Assembly (NCBI GenBank): GCA_029817715.1
Contig: JARUPY010000085.1
Location: 1,178,001 to 1,242,000 of the forward strand
Origin: Melastoma dodecandrum
Lineage: Eukaryota; Streptophyta; Magnoliopsida; Myrtales; Melastomataceae
DNA length: 64,000 nt
Direction of reading: 5' to 3'
In this document: one piece after another, positions 12,327 to 23,659 of the stretch
Position numbering within the stretch: the first letter of the stretch is position 1
Layout: each line of letters begins with the position of its first letter
Made by a program: the position numbers and the translations under genes
Notes under the pieces: model-generated
What the model saw: the letters and a program-made list of their open reading frames with translations, nothing else
The model's database searches: none
Told to the model about the DNA's origin: nothing

Positions 12327-13815
12327 CTACTGCGCTAATCTAAGAGTCAACCACTTGATCATGTCTTGCGTGACAGCTTCCCTATCTGGCTCTGGTTCGA
12401 ACAACAGGTCATGCACGTGTCCTTCCAACAGCTCGATCGTTTTGTCGGCCGACGATGCCCCTTCAAACAACTTCACAGATCCTTCAGGGTCGGCCAGAAT
12501 CTGCAGTCCCATGAAGTACTAGGAAAGGTACTCTCAATCTCTCGGTGTTTTGCTGTATATGCACTGCTATCTGCAGGATCTCATAACCAGTCCTGACTCG
12601 AATGTGACCTGTATACACAAGCGGGTCAGAGTATTTTGCTACCAAGGCATCTGGGTCCTTGAGACAGGCATGCCTGGCTTGTTTGCACCTCTGATTTGAT
12701 GTCTCGGCAGTAGAAATGCGACAATTGGTGCCACTATCCGTCACCACGGCAAATTCCAGGATGTTTAGCTAGTCTGGAAACCAAAATAAGTCTGAGTACT
12801 GCGAAAACCTTGAATGGTCATCGTATAGATTGGATGCGATGGCTGCACACCCACTGCTGGTTATGTCAGAACAACACCCGATATGCCAGCTTAGACTTCC
12901 GGATCAAGCATTGCCTGCAACCATCAATCCAAGAAGATGGGATTAAGTGAAAACACTAGTGGATACCAAATAGTAGAGAGCTTCAATCTGCACTTAGTTA
13001 CAGAGCCCAAGATGCACCTTAAGAATGATTGCTCCACCAGTTGAGTGCCCAAAACAAAAGCAGGAGAGTCCTGGATTTTGGGCCTTAACCATTTTCCAGA
13101 TATATCTTCTGCAACAACATAAAGTTGTAAATATGTGGAGTTAATCTACCTTGCATTGGTACGCATCTAGTCGTCGAACCAGTTAAAGGAGTTTAATCTG
13201 CCCCTGAAATGCAATCTATGCTTACCAAATCGTTTACAACCTCATTGAGAGAATTTACATATGCACGCAAACCATCACTCGCGCATGGCCTAGCACAAGG
13301 AAGACATGCGTCATTATACCATTGTATGGTAAAAACATCTTTAGTTGCGATCCAAAGCAAAAAAGGCCTGTGTCGACATGCCCCGTTTTAGCTATTTGGG
13401 TTTTTTATTTCAGGAGACGCATCTTCTTCTACCAATCTTCTACCAATGCGTGAAAGTGTCAGAGACACACTTGGATAATTTGCTTACTAATACGGAGAGG
13501 CTTCGTCCTGACGAGCCCCGGAAAATGAAACATTTTTGTTCTGCATCCAAATATAGATGCATCCATTGATGCATAAAAGATTTCAAAAACCATGAAAATG
13601 CTTTGCTCAAAGATGCTTCTTTTACATTGATCTAGAATGCTCAAGCATTCCTTCCGAAATTAGTGAACAAAGAGCATTTCAAACTAACAGTGAAAATTAC
13701 GGACTAACGTCTAACATAAGTACTTGTGAGAAAGAGATTTGAGTTTACCAATCCAGTCCATCCCCTAGACCTTGAATCCATTTGCATTCAGCTTCTAGAC
13801 CAAGTCACTGTATCT
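12327..13815 (-). pseudogene. Monoacylglycerol lipase-like alpha/beta hydrolase remnant
   Basis: Minus-strand exons of a plant MAGL/caffeoyl-shikimate-esterase-like hydrolase are recognisable in order. They are KLNANGFKV and GMDWIG (13800-13749), then CFCFGHSTGGAIILK with the nucleophile-elbow serine (13060-13018), then LDPEV, GVVLT and PAVGVQPSHPIYT (12914-12830). Last come KDPDALVAKYSDPLVYTG through VPFLVLHGTAD (12665-12494) and ADPEGSVKLFEG to HDLLFEPEPD (12505-12360). The first exon has two in-frame TAG stops, the third has a TAA inside GVVLT/PAVG, and a net 2-base loss after HGTAD shifts the last block. Several splice sites survive. It was once a full gene and is now non-functional. Confidence 0.82.
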
Positions 13816-14236
13816 ACACTGTCAAACAGAAGAGGGTGTCAAATTCGATGAGTGTGTTCCGGCAGGATCACAAGTGATAGAAGGAACGGGGACAGTTAAC
13901 CGGACTTGTGCCCGTTCAGACCATGCATCAGAACAACCACTCCCCTGCATTGATAGGCAAACAGTTTATTAGCTTGATCTGAAATCGTCTGCCATGAGGG
14001 AAAATCATATATTTTATCCTCAATGATTTATTCATTTACCAATGTAGAATGAAATCTGATTAAAAATAATTTAATTTAATCAAACATCCAAATAGACAGC
14101 GGGTCATGCTCCTCACATCCAAACATCCAGTTCATATCATGAGAAGAGAAGACAAGAGTAACCCTGTTGATGACTGTCTTAATGAACTTGACAAGGGGAC
14201 CATCCTCATGAAACGTTATATTGGCGTAGAACTCTC
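13816..14236. other. Intergenic DNA between hydrolase relic and copia fragment
   Basis: The 5' edge of the hydrolase relic may extend to about 13940. Minus-strand phrases downstream of the copia RNase H resemble the extra tail ORF found in some plant retroelements (REFYANITF near 14235). Nothing else was seen. Confidence 0.35.
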
Positions 14237-15250
14237 TTAGTGTGACCATAGGCAACTCAGCATACGTTTCACACAAAAGGACTTCAGGCCAAGTCTCTCA
14301 AAAAGAGGTGTTATGTCAAGATCATTAGCAGCAAACCAATTGAAGTCTGTACGCTTAAAGGAAATAAGCAAATTGGTAGATTTAATGTCCAAAGCCTTAG
14401 TAGAGATATCGGCAAATTGGTGTTCTGTGTTGACATATTCTACACTTACATAACCCTGTTGTACATCATTCCACATAAAGTGATATCTAAGTTCAATGTG
14501 TTTTGATCTAGATATACTAGATTGCGAGTTAAGTTTATCACACAAGTGTTGTCACATTAGATCGGAATTTTTACAAATGAGAAACCGTAGTCCTCAAGTT
14601 GTTGTCTCATTCATAGAAGTTGAGCACACAGCTTGCAACTGCTACATAATCGGCTTCTCCAGTGGAGACGACAACATAAGTCTGCTTCTTGAAGAACTAT
14701 GATATCAACTTCTTTCCCATGAGCTGACAAGTACCACTTGTACTTTTCTATCAATCTTACATCTTGTAAAGTCAATCGAAATATCTAATGAGATCGAAGT
14801 TTGATTATTTGGAGTATCATATGTCAAAGTTTACAGAACCTTTACAGATATCTAAAAATTCTCTTGACAGCTGTGAGATTCTTTAGATGTTGATTGAAAT
14901 ATAGCACAGAGACATGCACTAAATAATATGTTAGGTTTAAAAGCTGTAAGATACAAAAGAGAACCTATCATGATTTTGTAGAGCATACAATCAACTTCTT
15001 TACCATTTTCATGCTTGTTTATCTGATAATTGATTTCCATTAGAGTAGATATAGATTTTGTGTCTTTTAAACCGAATTTCTTCAGAAGTTGCTTGATGTA
15101 CTTTTCTTGATGCAATAATATACCTTCTACAATATACTGAATTTGTAAGTCGAGGAAGAACGTGAGTTCTCCCATGCTCATCTCAAATTCACTTATTCTG
15201 AGTTCGAAGAATTCTTTACATAGCTTGATGTCATCGACATAAATCTGGAC
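14237..15250 (-). mobile_element. Truncated Ty1/copia retrotransposon (RT end plus RNase H)
   Basis: On the minus strand the YVDDI catalytic motif of a copia reverse transcriptase is read at about 15244-15228. It is followed by MGELTFFLDLQIQ (15170), EKYIKQLLKKFGL (15100) and a degraded RT end. The RNase H signature SKHIELRYHFM, EYVNTEHQFADISTKAL appears near 14505-14400. The RT N-terminus, integrase, gag and LTRs are missing and the frame is broken more than once. It is an old dead fragment. Confidence 0.88.
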
Positions 15251-15941
15251 AACAATAAAATAATTTCTTTCTTTGCGGTTTGGCTTCTTCTAACGAATGC
15301 TTCGTGCCGTCCGAGGTAGACCGGGACGCATGTCGCCGTATGCACGCAACACGTAAGCGACAGGAGGGAACTCACGTCCGATTCATGTCCTCGTTTAGTT
15401 TGCATGGGACTCCTCGTTTGTAATAATAAGAAAAAAAATAATATACTAATAAGATATTACTTTTAATCAAAATATAATCGAATATTCCATATCCTCCTAA
15501 ACTTTTTTCTAGTTTTCCTTCGAACAAGAAGGAAAGAACATTAAATACATATATTTCACATGGAATTGAGAAAGTGATGAATGGCTCTGTGGTTTTGTCA
15601 AAGAAGCTCTCTCTCTCTCTCACACACACACAATCTCTTGTGGCGAGTGTGTTATGAAGTGAACCCCGGCTCTTTATAACGAGCTGTTTGATACTTTTTC
15701 TGCGTGTGATATATCTTACAAGTGTTGCTAAATGAAATAGATCTGTATTAATCACCGGTTACCGGTCGGAGTTGGATAATTCCGTCCACAGGGTTCAAAG
15801 AGATGAGAAAACCCGTGTCCTTGGCCGTGTCATCTCAGGAGCTGGCACTTCCTGGAAATCATTAGCGGCATGAATCCGGTGAACCTGGATAAAAGAGTGT
15901 AACTAAAGACAGAAACGAAAGTTACGGAATTCTCAGTGGTT
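15251..15941. other. Intergenic DNA downstream of the KNATM-like gene
   Basis: Contains a (CT)n(CA)n microsatellite near 15608-15633. I looked here for an ELK domain or homeodomain exon in continuation of the KNOX gene and saw none. Confidence 0.5.
15608..15633. repeat. (CT)n(CA)n microsatellite
   Basis: A run of CT dinucleotides passes directly into a run of CA dinucleotides. Confidence 0.85.
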
Positions 15942-17021
15942 TTACTCACCGGAGAAATGAGATGGGGAAGATCGGGGAGGCCGTTCCCCTGCAAGGGATT
16001 TGACAATCTCGTCCAGCCGAGAATGCATTTCGTCGACGAAACTCGTGGCTTCAGCTTGAGGTTCCTCCATGGCCTCCCTCAGCTTGCTTAACACAAAGCA
16101 ATACGATTCCTGAACCCCGAAAAGAAAAGACTTCTTTTCAGACTCAGTAGCAATTAAGCTGTACTTCCTATGTTGTTCCAACACAAACACTACAACACAG
16201 TTCTATCCCTGTGCTACCCAGTTTTGTTTTTCCCTGACATCGACTTTATCCCAGGAAAGGATGAACACGTGAGATTGCTAGGCGATTGGCAAACATCCCC
16301 ATGGTCTCCCTCTTCATTTGGTAATTAATCCCAGTATTGTCTCTTTCAAGGAAAAACACATGGTACTCTCACATGTCCCCGAAGAGACATCACCTCGGTT
16401 TCCTCCCCCATTGTAGGAGATCTAATCATGCCGAGTGGCTTGTACCTATGTTTTATCTCGATTGAGCACGGTTGTGTTTATGTAATAAGATGTACCATGA
16501 ACTTGTCGAGATCAGAGATATGTTGGGGGAGGTTTCGGTCTGGTTCCCTGCTACCATGTTGTTGCAGTTGGGTTGTTATCTCGAGTGAGGCGTCGAGGTT
16601 GCCAACTCCACCAGCTTGCTAGACGAGATGCCGAACAAACGAGAAGCTTACGTTAGAGTTCAAATCGAGTAGATCTCCATGCCTCGATATGTTTATGCAT
16701 AAAGTAGAAGCCTAGAAACATCCCCGAGACCCCGTTCTCGTGGACTAAGACATACTCTGGTTGCATGCGGAATGTGTCAGAAAGATGCTAAGAGCCATAG
16801 TTGGAGGCTCAGGGGCATACCTTCAAGCAGTCGAGGTGGATCCCAACCAGCTTTTCGTAGAGAGGATGAGAAGATATCATCTCCCTGAGGTCATTGTTAA
16901 CGCGATCTTCCGCTCCTCCTCGTTCTTCCTCCCGAGCTGATGTCCCGTCCTCATCCGGTTCTCTGCGATGAACATCCCTCCTACTTACACCGCCAGATCC
17001 TCCAACTCCTGCCCGCATCAT
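15942..17021 (-). CDS. KNATM: KNATM-like KNOX protein: MEINOX domain, no homeodomain
   Basis: Three minus-strand exons, 17021-16821, 16618-16496 and 16109-15942, join in phase 0 with GT-AG introns to give 163 residues. KNOX1 is at residues ~45-67 (LREMISSHPLYEKL, LDCLK). KNOX2 is at ~104-145 (LDKFM/ESYCFVLSKLREAMEEP, SFVDEMHSRLDEIV). The frame then stops at SHFSGE without ELK or homeodomain. That is the layout of Arabidopsis KNATM, a short KNOX protein that pairs with BELL partners and modulates their activity without binding DNA itself. A good donor (GTGAGT) overlaps the stop. If used with the acceptor near 15886, the protein would still end within about eight residues. The alternative is a KNOX gene that lost its homeodomain exons; no such exon is visible downstream. 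Confidence 0.8.
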
Positions 17022-18646
17022 TTCAGGCAGGCGGGCTACACCTTTGGGTTTAGATGGGGGCGGTGCTTAGTTTGTTTTGTTAAAAAAGTTGGGCGCCATG
17101 CGCGCATACTTAACGTAGTGGGAGGGAAGTAAAAGAGTAACGTTCAAAAGAACAGTGAATCCCCTTGAGACATTCCGCTCCTTTAACGAAGTGGGTGGGC
17201 AAATCATATGCCTTGTCTTGGTCAGAGGAATCCAAAAGGCGAGAATTCCTCCTCCCATCCCCATGTGCATTAAAAGTCGCGGGGGATTCTGTCAATGGGC
17301 CTCGTGGCCATGATATTGGGCCTGAGATGGGCTTATTACTCGTCGCTTATTGGGCTTCCTTCCTAGGATCCGCTTGTCACTAAATAATTGACGACTGAAT
17401 TTTGGATGGGATAAGATCGAGAGTGAGAGAGGAGGTTACACCAATAACATATTCATGTAAAAATAAAAATATAATACCGAAACCCCAAAAGAATTAATTT
17501 TTATTGAATGGTGTAAGGAAAAAGACAATGCGCAGGCAGAAGATAGTGCAGCGGCAAATTTCGTCACTTTCCTCATGTAAAAAGGTTTTTGTCTGGTTGC
17601 GGGCAAAAACTCCAATTTCCTCACATTTTTTTATTATAATTATTATGGAGAAAGGCGGTGGGGCCACACGTTCGACGTCATCAAATTGAGATACACTACT
17701 CAAACAAATCATGTGAGAGATTAAATTGATTAAAATTATTAAACAACATTAATTTATTAATTTATTTATTAATTTATTTTTTTTATTTTAACAAATTTTA
17801 ATTTTTATCCCACGTAAGTTAAACAGAACTTAAAAGACCATTTTTATTAATTGATTAAAAAAAATTAAAAAATAAAAAATAATATTTAAATCTCTCGTAT
17901 GTTTTTTATTTTAAAATTTTAATGTACAAAAAGTGAATTGAAAGGCTTGAACGATAGTTGTTTGTAATGTGAACAAATTTGCAAAATCGATGAATGTCAT
18001 TAGGGGTTGCTACTAAGGCGAATGAATGTGAGGTTGAAAATCCACTATTTAAATTATATTAAGACCTTGTTTGGTTTTTACTAGAATAACTTCAAGCTTA
18101 ATCGAAATCAAATAGAAAAAGGTTGTGACAATAACAAGATAAGTCGAGACGATGAAACAAAAACTTAGGCTAAAATTGAGGCCAACGTATATTTTGCTTA
18201 TTATTAAAGTAATAAATATTTCAAATAATCGTCTAACACCCACGGAAATTGTAAAAAGCTAAAATATAAAATATAAGCAATCAAAAGAGTGCTAAAAAAT
18301 ATAAATATATAATGTCTTTTCGAAATAATTTTAATATAAATTAATTTTAGAAAATACTATATATTTTAGCATATTGTTACTAATGAATTTTACATCTTCT
18401 TCTTCTTAATTTCTTTTTATTGATTGATCTAGGGATGTTCCCGAGATTAGTAAATGCTCCCCCAACCCCAAATCAAACCCAAACAACACTCCAGAGTTCA
18501 ATCAAACGGATCCCAAGAAAAATAGAGCAGCAAAATGATGAGACACCGATAAAAGAAACAATTAAAAGAGCAAAATAAGGAAATTGTCCCTAATTTGTCT
18601 CCTCTGACTCCTTCCTCCTCCTCTCGTTGTTGTTGCTGTTGTTGGG
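17022..18646. other. AT-rich intergenic DNA
   Basis: 5' flank of the KNATM-like gene, then very AT-rich sequence holding a copy of the foldback element described at 17820-18200. No gene seen. Confidence 0.5.
17820..18200. mobile_element. Degenerate copy of a foldback/MITE-like element
   Basis: Shares a series of phrases in the same order with the element at 30031-30612. These are ttttttattttaaaattttaatg, aaaagtgaattg, acgatagttg, aatcgatgaatgtc, ccactatt and attaagaccttgtttgg. It ends in the same GCAAAATAT-type terminus (reverse strand at about 18199). The left arm is poorly preserved. Confidence 0.6.
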
Positions 18647-18653
18647 TATAAGA
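18647..18653 (+). promoter_or_regulatory. Putative TATA box of glutamine synthetase gene
   Basis: TATAAGA lies 80 bases before the ATG at 18733, leaving a 5' leader of about 50 bases. It is the only TATA-like word close to the gene. Confidence 0.45.
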
Positions 18654-18732
18654 ACACACCGGAGGAAGCAGTGTGAGAGAACAAATCAAAGCGTAGCTAA
18701 CCAAGGAAGGAAAGAAAAAGAACTACAGAGAA

Positions 18733-20853
18733 ATGGCTCTCCTTTCTGATCTCATCAACCTTAACCTCTCCGACACCACCAAGAAGATCATCGCCGAGTA
18801 CATATGGTATATCAACACCCCCACCCCTGACTCCGACGGCATAAAAGATCCAAACTTTCCTCTCGTTAAAGCACCTTCCCCTTGTTGGGTCGTCTTGGAT
18901 TCCATCCCTGGTCGTGAATTTCTCTTCTTTTTGTGTGTGTCGCAGGATCGGTGGATCGGGCATGGACTTGAGGAGCAAGGCCAGGGTAATGAATGATTTC
19001 CCGTAATGGACGTGATCTTTTCTTTTCCTTCTTTTTTGTTTATGGCGTTTTTTCTTCTACTCAACGTATTGATCCATGTTGTAGACACTTCCGGGGCCGG
19101 TGGACGATCCCACGAAGCTGCCGAAGTGGAACTATGATGGCTCGAGCACCGGCCAAGCCCCCGGCGAGGACAGTGAAGTCATCCTATGGTATGTTCTTCT
19201 GGGTTTCTTCTAAATTGAAGATATTATGGGGAATTTTTATTTATTTATTTATTTTGGGTTCTTTTTTTTTGGGGGGGGGGGGAGGGAAGATTCTGATAAG
19301 TGGTGTGACTTAGTTTAATTTGTGGTGAATTGTTGGGAATGGTGATGCAGTCCCCAGGCAGTATTCAAAGACCCTTTCAGGAGGGGAGACAACATCCTGG
19401 TAAATCACAATCATCACATCACTCCCCAGTTTCCTTGCCAAACAAGTATTCTATTTGTGTTAGATGGATGAATGGTTTTATATTGAATTTAGGTGATGTG
19501 TGATGCATACACCCCTGGTGGTGAGCCCATCCCCACAAACAAGAGGTTTGAGGCTTCCAAGATCTTCAGGAACCCCAGTGTTGTTGCTGAGGAACCCTGG
19601 TAATTTTACAATCTTCTGTGATAATTAATTCGTAGTTTTTCACTTGTGGGGATGATGATGATAATGTTTTTTTTTTGGTATAGGTATGGAATTGAACAGG
19701 AGTACACCTTGCTTCAGAAGGAAGTGAATTGGCCAATTGGGTGGCCTGTTGGTGGTTTCCCCGGACCTCAGGTACACCCCACCCGATCATCCCCATTTTC
19801 TGCATTGTTGAATTGCTGACAAAAATGACAAATATTACTAACAGCTGTTGCTGTTGTTGTTGATGATGATGATGTTTGGTTGCTTTTGTGGGATGAGAAC
19901 AGGGGCCATACTATTGTGGGATTGGAGCCGACAAGGCATTTGGGAGGGACATTGTGGATTCCCATTACAAGGCTTGCCTCTATGCTGGGATCAGCGTTAG
20001 CGGCATCAATGGTGAAGTCATGCCTGGCCAGGTGAATTTACTTGTATCTCTGTTCTATGCATGTGCCGGTGTCCTGCTGAAGAGGAATATTCAATCACTT
20101 CCCCACACTCTTTTACTCAACTCGGGGGATATTCAATTTTGCCTCCACATTTATTACGAGTTTGTTTATTTTTTGAATTGTGCATTCTTTTGTAGTGGGA
20201 ATTCCAAGTCGGACCGGTTGCTGGGATTGCGGCTGGTGATCAGTTGTGGGTGGCTCGTTACATCTTGGAAGTGAGTTCATCAATCAATATCAACTTTCTT
20301 TACAAAAGCCTAATTAAAGGGATACTTAAGCAGTGTTGATTCTTTTTTAATGCAGAGGATCACTGAGATTGCAGGAGCTGTGGTCTCCTTTGACCCCAAG
20401 CCCATCCAGGTTCATAGAAAAACCAAGACTCAACCCACTCCCTGTTTCATTAAGCTTTTTTGCTAATGCTCCTTGCTGGGTTTTGTTCATTTCAAAACAC
20501 AGGGTGATTGGAATGGTGCTGGTGCTCACACCAACTACAGCACCAAGTCGATGAGGGTGGACGGTGGGTACCAGGTGATCAAGAAGGCGATAGAGAAGAT
20601 GGGCCTCCGCCACAAGGAGCACATTGCTGCCTACGGGGAGGGCAACGAGCGCCGGCTGACGGGCAAGCACGAGACGGCCGACATCAACACCTTCTGCTGG
20701 GGTGTGGCAAACCGTGGAGCGTCCATCAGGGTGGGAAGGGACACGGAGAAGGAAGGGAAAGGGTACTTTGAGGACCGTAGGCCCGCCTCAAACATGGACC
20801 CCTACGTCGTCACATCTATGATTGCCCAGACCACCATCCTGTGGAACCCATAG
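18733..20853 (+). CDS. GLN1: Glutamine synthetase, cytosolic GS1
   Basis: ATP-dependent amidation of glutamate by ammonium (EC 6.3.1.2) in the cytosol, central to nitrogen assimilation and remobilisation. Ten exons (18733-18806, 18946-18985, 19085-19188, 19351-19399, 19493-19599, 19684-19771, 19903-20031, 20196-20270, 20356-20409, 20503-20853) join in frame to exactly 356 residues, the standard GS1 length. The beta-grasp signature [17 protein letters not shown], the catalytic-site region [12 protein letters not shown], the glutamate-binding HETADINTF and the [18 protein letters not shown] motif are intact. There is no chloroplast transit peptide and no C-terminal extension, which rules out plastid GS2. 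All catalytic stretches read cleanly, so the gene should be functional. Confidence 0.98.
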
Positions 20854-22186
20854 ATTGGAGGAGGGGGGTGGGGGGGTGGGTTTCTCGTGGTGTCTGTGAT
20901 TTGCAGTGTTTTGTTGGGTGGATCAATGATTCTTCAGGAGGGCGAGGTTCTCCGTTTCCATTCTACTTTTTGTTTAGTCTTGTTGCAGGCAACTCTGAAA
21001 GTTGCCTCAATTGGAAATAATTTAAGGTTGTGAATAATTAGCCACTCTGTTATTAAATGTCATTCTTGCCTTTTACTACTACTACTACTAGTTATGGATT
21101 CCATGCATGAACTAATTTAAAAAAAAAAAAATTACAAGTGCTGGTTGGTTGGGAGTGACTGAAATTCGACAATCAAAGGAATAGAATAGTCGAGAATTTC
21201 TGTAATAATATTTCGGGATGAAGACACAAATAAGTGCAGCTTCAGATCGATCTAACCCACAAAAAGAAGAACCTAAGCAGACAGGCCGGGCCAGGCCTAA
21301 ATCATTGAAAAATTTGAGTGGTGGGTGGGTGAGGCATCGGCATCTGCATCTGCATCTGAATATGAATATGAACCCACCACTTATTTTGATAAGAGCAGCC
21401 ACATCACAAGCAAACAAAAAATACGCCAACCCCAAGTATAAAGTACCCCCACCCCCAACTCAATCATTCATTATACAGTATTTTTTTGGCATTTTCCATC
21501 TAATATCCACCATTGAAAATCCAGTTGCCCCCATCCCTCACCACCACATACCCATATGTTCTTTTTCCTTTGGAATCTAGCCATTTGCCCGGTAGGTTTG
21601 GTTTCCCAATATATGAAAAAGTCATTGAAATATTTCATGACCCCAGAATCGAGTTGGGGAATCGGAAGCAAATGGTTCATCCAAGGCCCGAGCTCATGGA
21701 TATTTGGGCCCGGGCTTAATTGGAAAGTAATGGGCCTATTCCAGGCCCACATTCCACCAAAGAAAATGTCTGGTATAAGGTTCCCAAAGTCGGCTGTTTG
21801 TTGTAGCAGCTGGTGTTGTTTGGGTTTAGGGCTCAAACCCACCTCCTTTTTTTCAGCTGGGGGCATCACTTTGCAAGAATATAACATTCCCCAAGAGGGG
21901 GCAATAACCAACCCCAAGCACTCAAACCCCATCAAAAATCAGAAAACAGGGGTCACAAACACCCAATTGGAAAAAAAAAAAAAAAACATCTCCTGGGATT
22001 GTTAGAGAGATTTATATATGTACATAAAAACCTGACATATACGTATATGATATCAGACAAGGAGCAAATGGGGGTTCAGCATCTTTCTACTCTCCTCCCC
22101 CCCCCCCTCCCCTTATATTTTAAGTAGCTGTTAAATATGATGATGCATGGCTTCTCCTGGGGAAGCCCTGTGATCCCACTTGCTGA
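20854..22186. other. Intergenic DNA after glutamine synthetase
   Basis: 3' flank with an (ACT)n run near 21075 and poly-A tracts. Overlapping open frames on both strands around 21471-22005 show no family features and look like chance. No gene seen. Confidence 0.5.
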
Positions 22187-22423
22187 TTAGTCGCAGACAG
22201 GGACAGCCCTTCCCGTAGCAGATGATAACCCGAGGGGCGACCTCGATCGCTGCCGCCTGACGTTCCTCGACACCGGCCTGAGGTCGCGGTCAACAGCCTC
22301 CCCGTCGACCAACATGCCCTCCGACTCCAGCTTGATCCTCCTGACCTGGCTGTGGACGGGGAATCCTGCTGCAACCCCGTCTTCCCCTGACCTTCCCATG
22401 CTCTTGCAGTTGCTGTTCTCCAT
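22187..22423 (-). CDS. Small hypothetical protein with RQRSRSPLGL motif
   Basis: A 78-residue minus-strand frame starting at an ATG. It reads FPVHSQVRRIKLESE in the first half and VSRNVRRQRSRSPLGLSSATGRAVPV near the end. From memory, the combination of an FPVxxQVxxI segment with RQRSRSPLGL is a conserved pair in short plant proteins of unknown function; I cannot name the family. The ends are clean, with no intron needed, but upstream exons cannot be excluded. A role cannot be assigned. Confidence 0.4.
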   Translation of the reverse strand: MENSNCKSMGRSGEDGVAAGFPVHSQVRRIKLESEGMLVDGEAVDRDLRPVSRNVRRQRSRSPLGLSSATGRAVPVCD

Positions 22424-23659
22424 CGATATGCCCCAGACAACGAAATCCGTGATGGGTGAAATGAAACAGAGAAGGGGGGGGGGGGGCCTGTTGGGTTTTT
22501 ATATTACAGGAATTGGTCTTGATTTTAAGGATTGGGTTGGAGGGTTGAGACGACTAATTTGGCACCGTCGAGAATTGTTCACATTTGGGTAAGTAAGGGA
22601 TCCGCGGCGGGGGAGGCCTTTTTTTTATAATCCGGTGAGTGTAGTCCCGCGACATATACCGTGGTCCCTCCCCAAAAGCCGAAGGCCCTTTCGGGATCCA
22701 TTCTTATCCGGGTTGGTTCTCTTTATTGTTATTATTATTATGAGTTGAAGTACGATATTCCCTATTTAGTGGTCAAAATAAAAGGTAAGATTTTTCTAGA
22801 GGGATGGGAAAAAAAGGAAAGGTCGGGGTTTGGGGGTGGGGGGGGGGAAGGGGGGAGGTTGACCTGATTCCCAAGTCATTAATTTTGCCCAATTCGAATT
22901 TGTATTCCTACCAGTTTGGCTTACTACTAACAAGTTGACCCGGAACCATAAGATGTCTTGCTTTAGTTTAACGCAAATTGGATAAATAGTAATTACGTCT
23001 GCAACTTCTTATAATACTTAAATAAATTTGATGTGTGTCTTTTATTTTGGTGGTCAGGCGGATCCAATCCAACAATCCCAAACGTGGAGAACATCAGGAA
23101 ATAACAAAGGTGGGGGACAGAGTACAAGGATGACGTTGCGTTAGTGGCGTAAGTTGGTTGGGAGGGGAAGCTGGGCTCTCTATTTGGCTTACGTGGAAGG
23201 AGGATAAGCACAAGCCACGTGGAAGCACGACACTTAATTTCACTTTTGAAAAAAACATGCGGCCTCAGTCTGCTTACACGTGGAGGGTGCTTATTGGACG
23301 GTGATTCGTTTTTTCAGCCTTTTTGGAACTTGGGGAGTAAACAGCCTGCCTGTAAAACTTAAAAAGCCAAGGCCGAGGAAACAACTAAATATACAAATGA
23401 CACCAATTCAGAGACGTAATATTAGAGGTTCGTAAAAAAATTTGTAAAAAATAGTCCTAGTTTCATAAATTAGCAGAACACAGTCGACGGGGCACGTTTT
23501 GAAAACGCGCCTCCCAAATAATAAAGAGGGCGTGTTTCGTCGTCCCTCCAACACTTAAAAAAAAAGTATTTCAAGGTACGGATTTTGAAAACCTGCCCTT
23601 TTAATAAGTAAATAAAGGGCGGTACCGAATTTGTCAAAGTAATTCCTTAATTTGCAAAA
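22424..23659. other. Intergenic DNA with G-runs
   Basis: Poly-G tracts near 22477-22488 and 22836-22848. No coding pattern was seen on either strand. Confidence 0.5.

Noticed and set aside
21471..21935. Minus-strand 154-codon frame after glutamine synthetase
   Set aside because: No recognisable motif, low-complexity Gly/Trp/Pro content, and overlapped by an equally long plus-strand frame.
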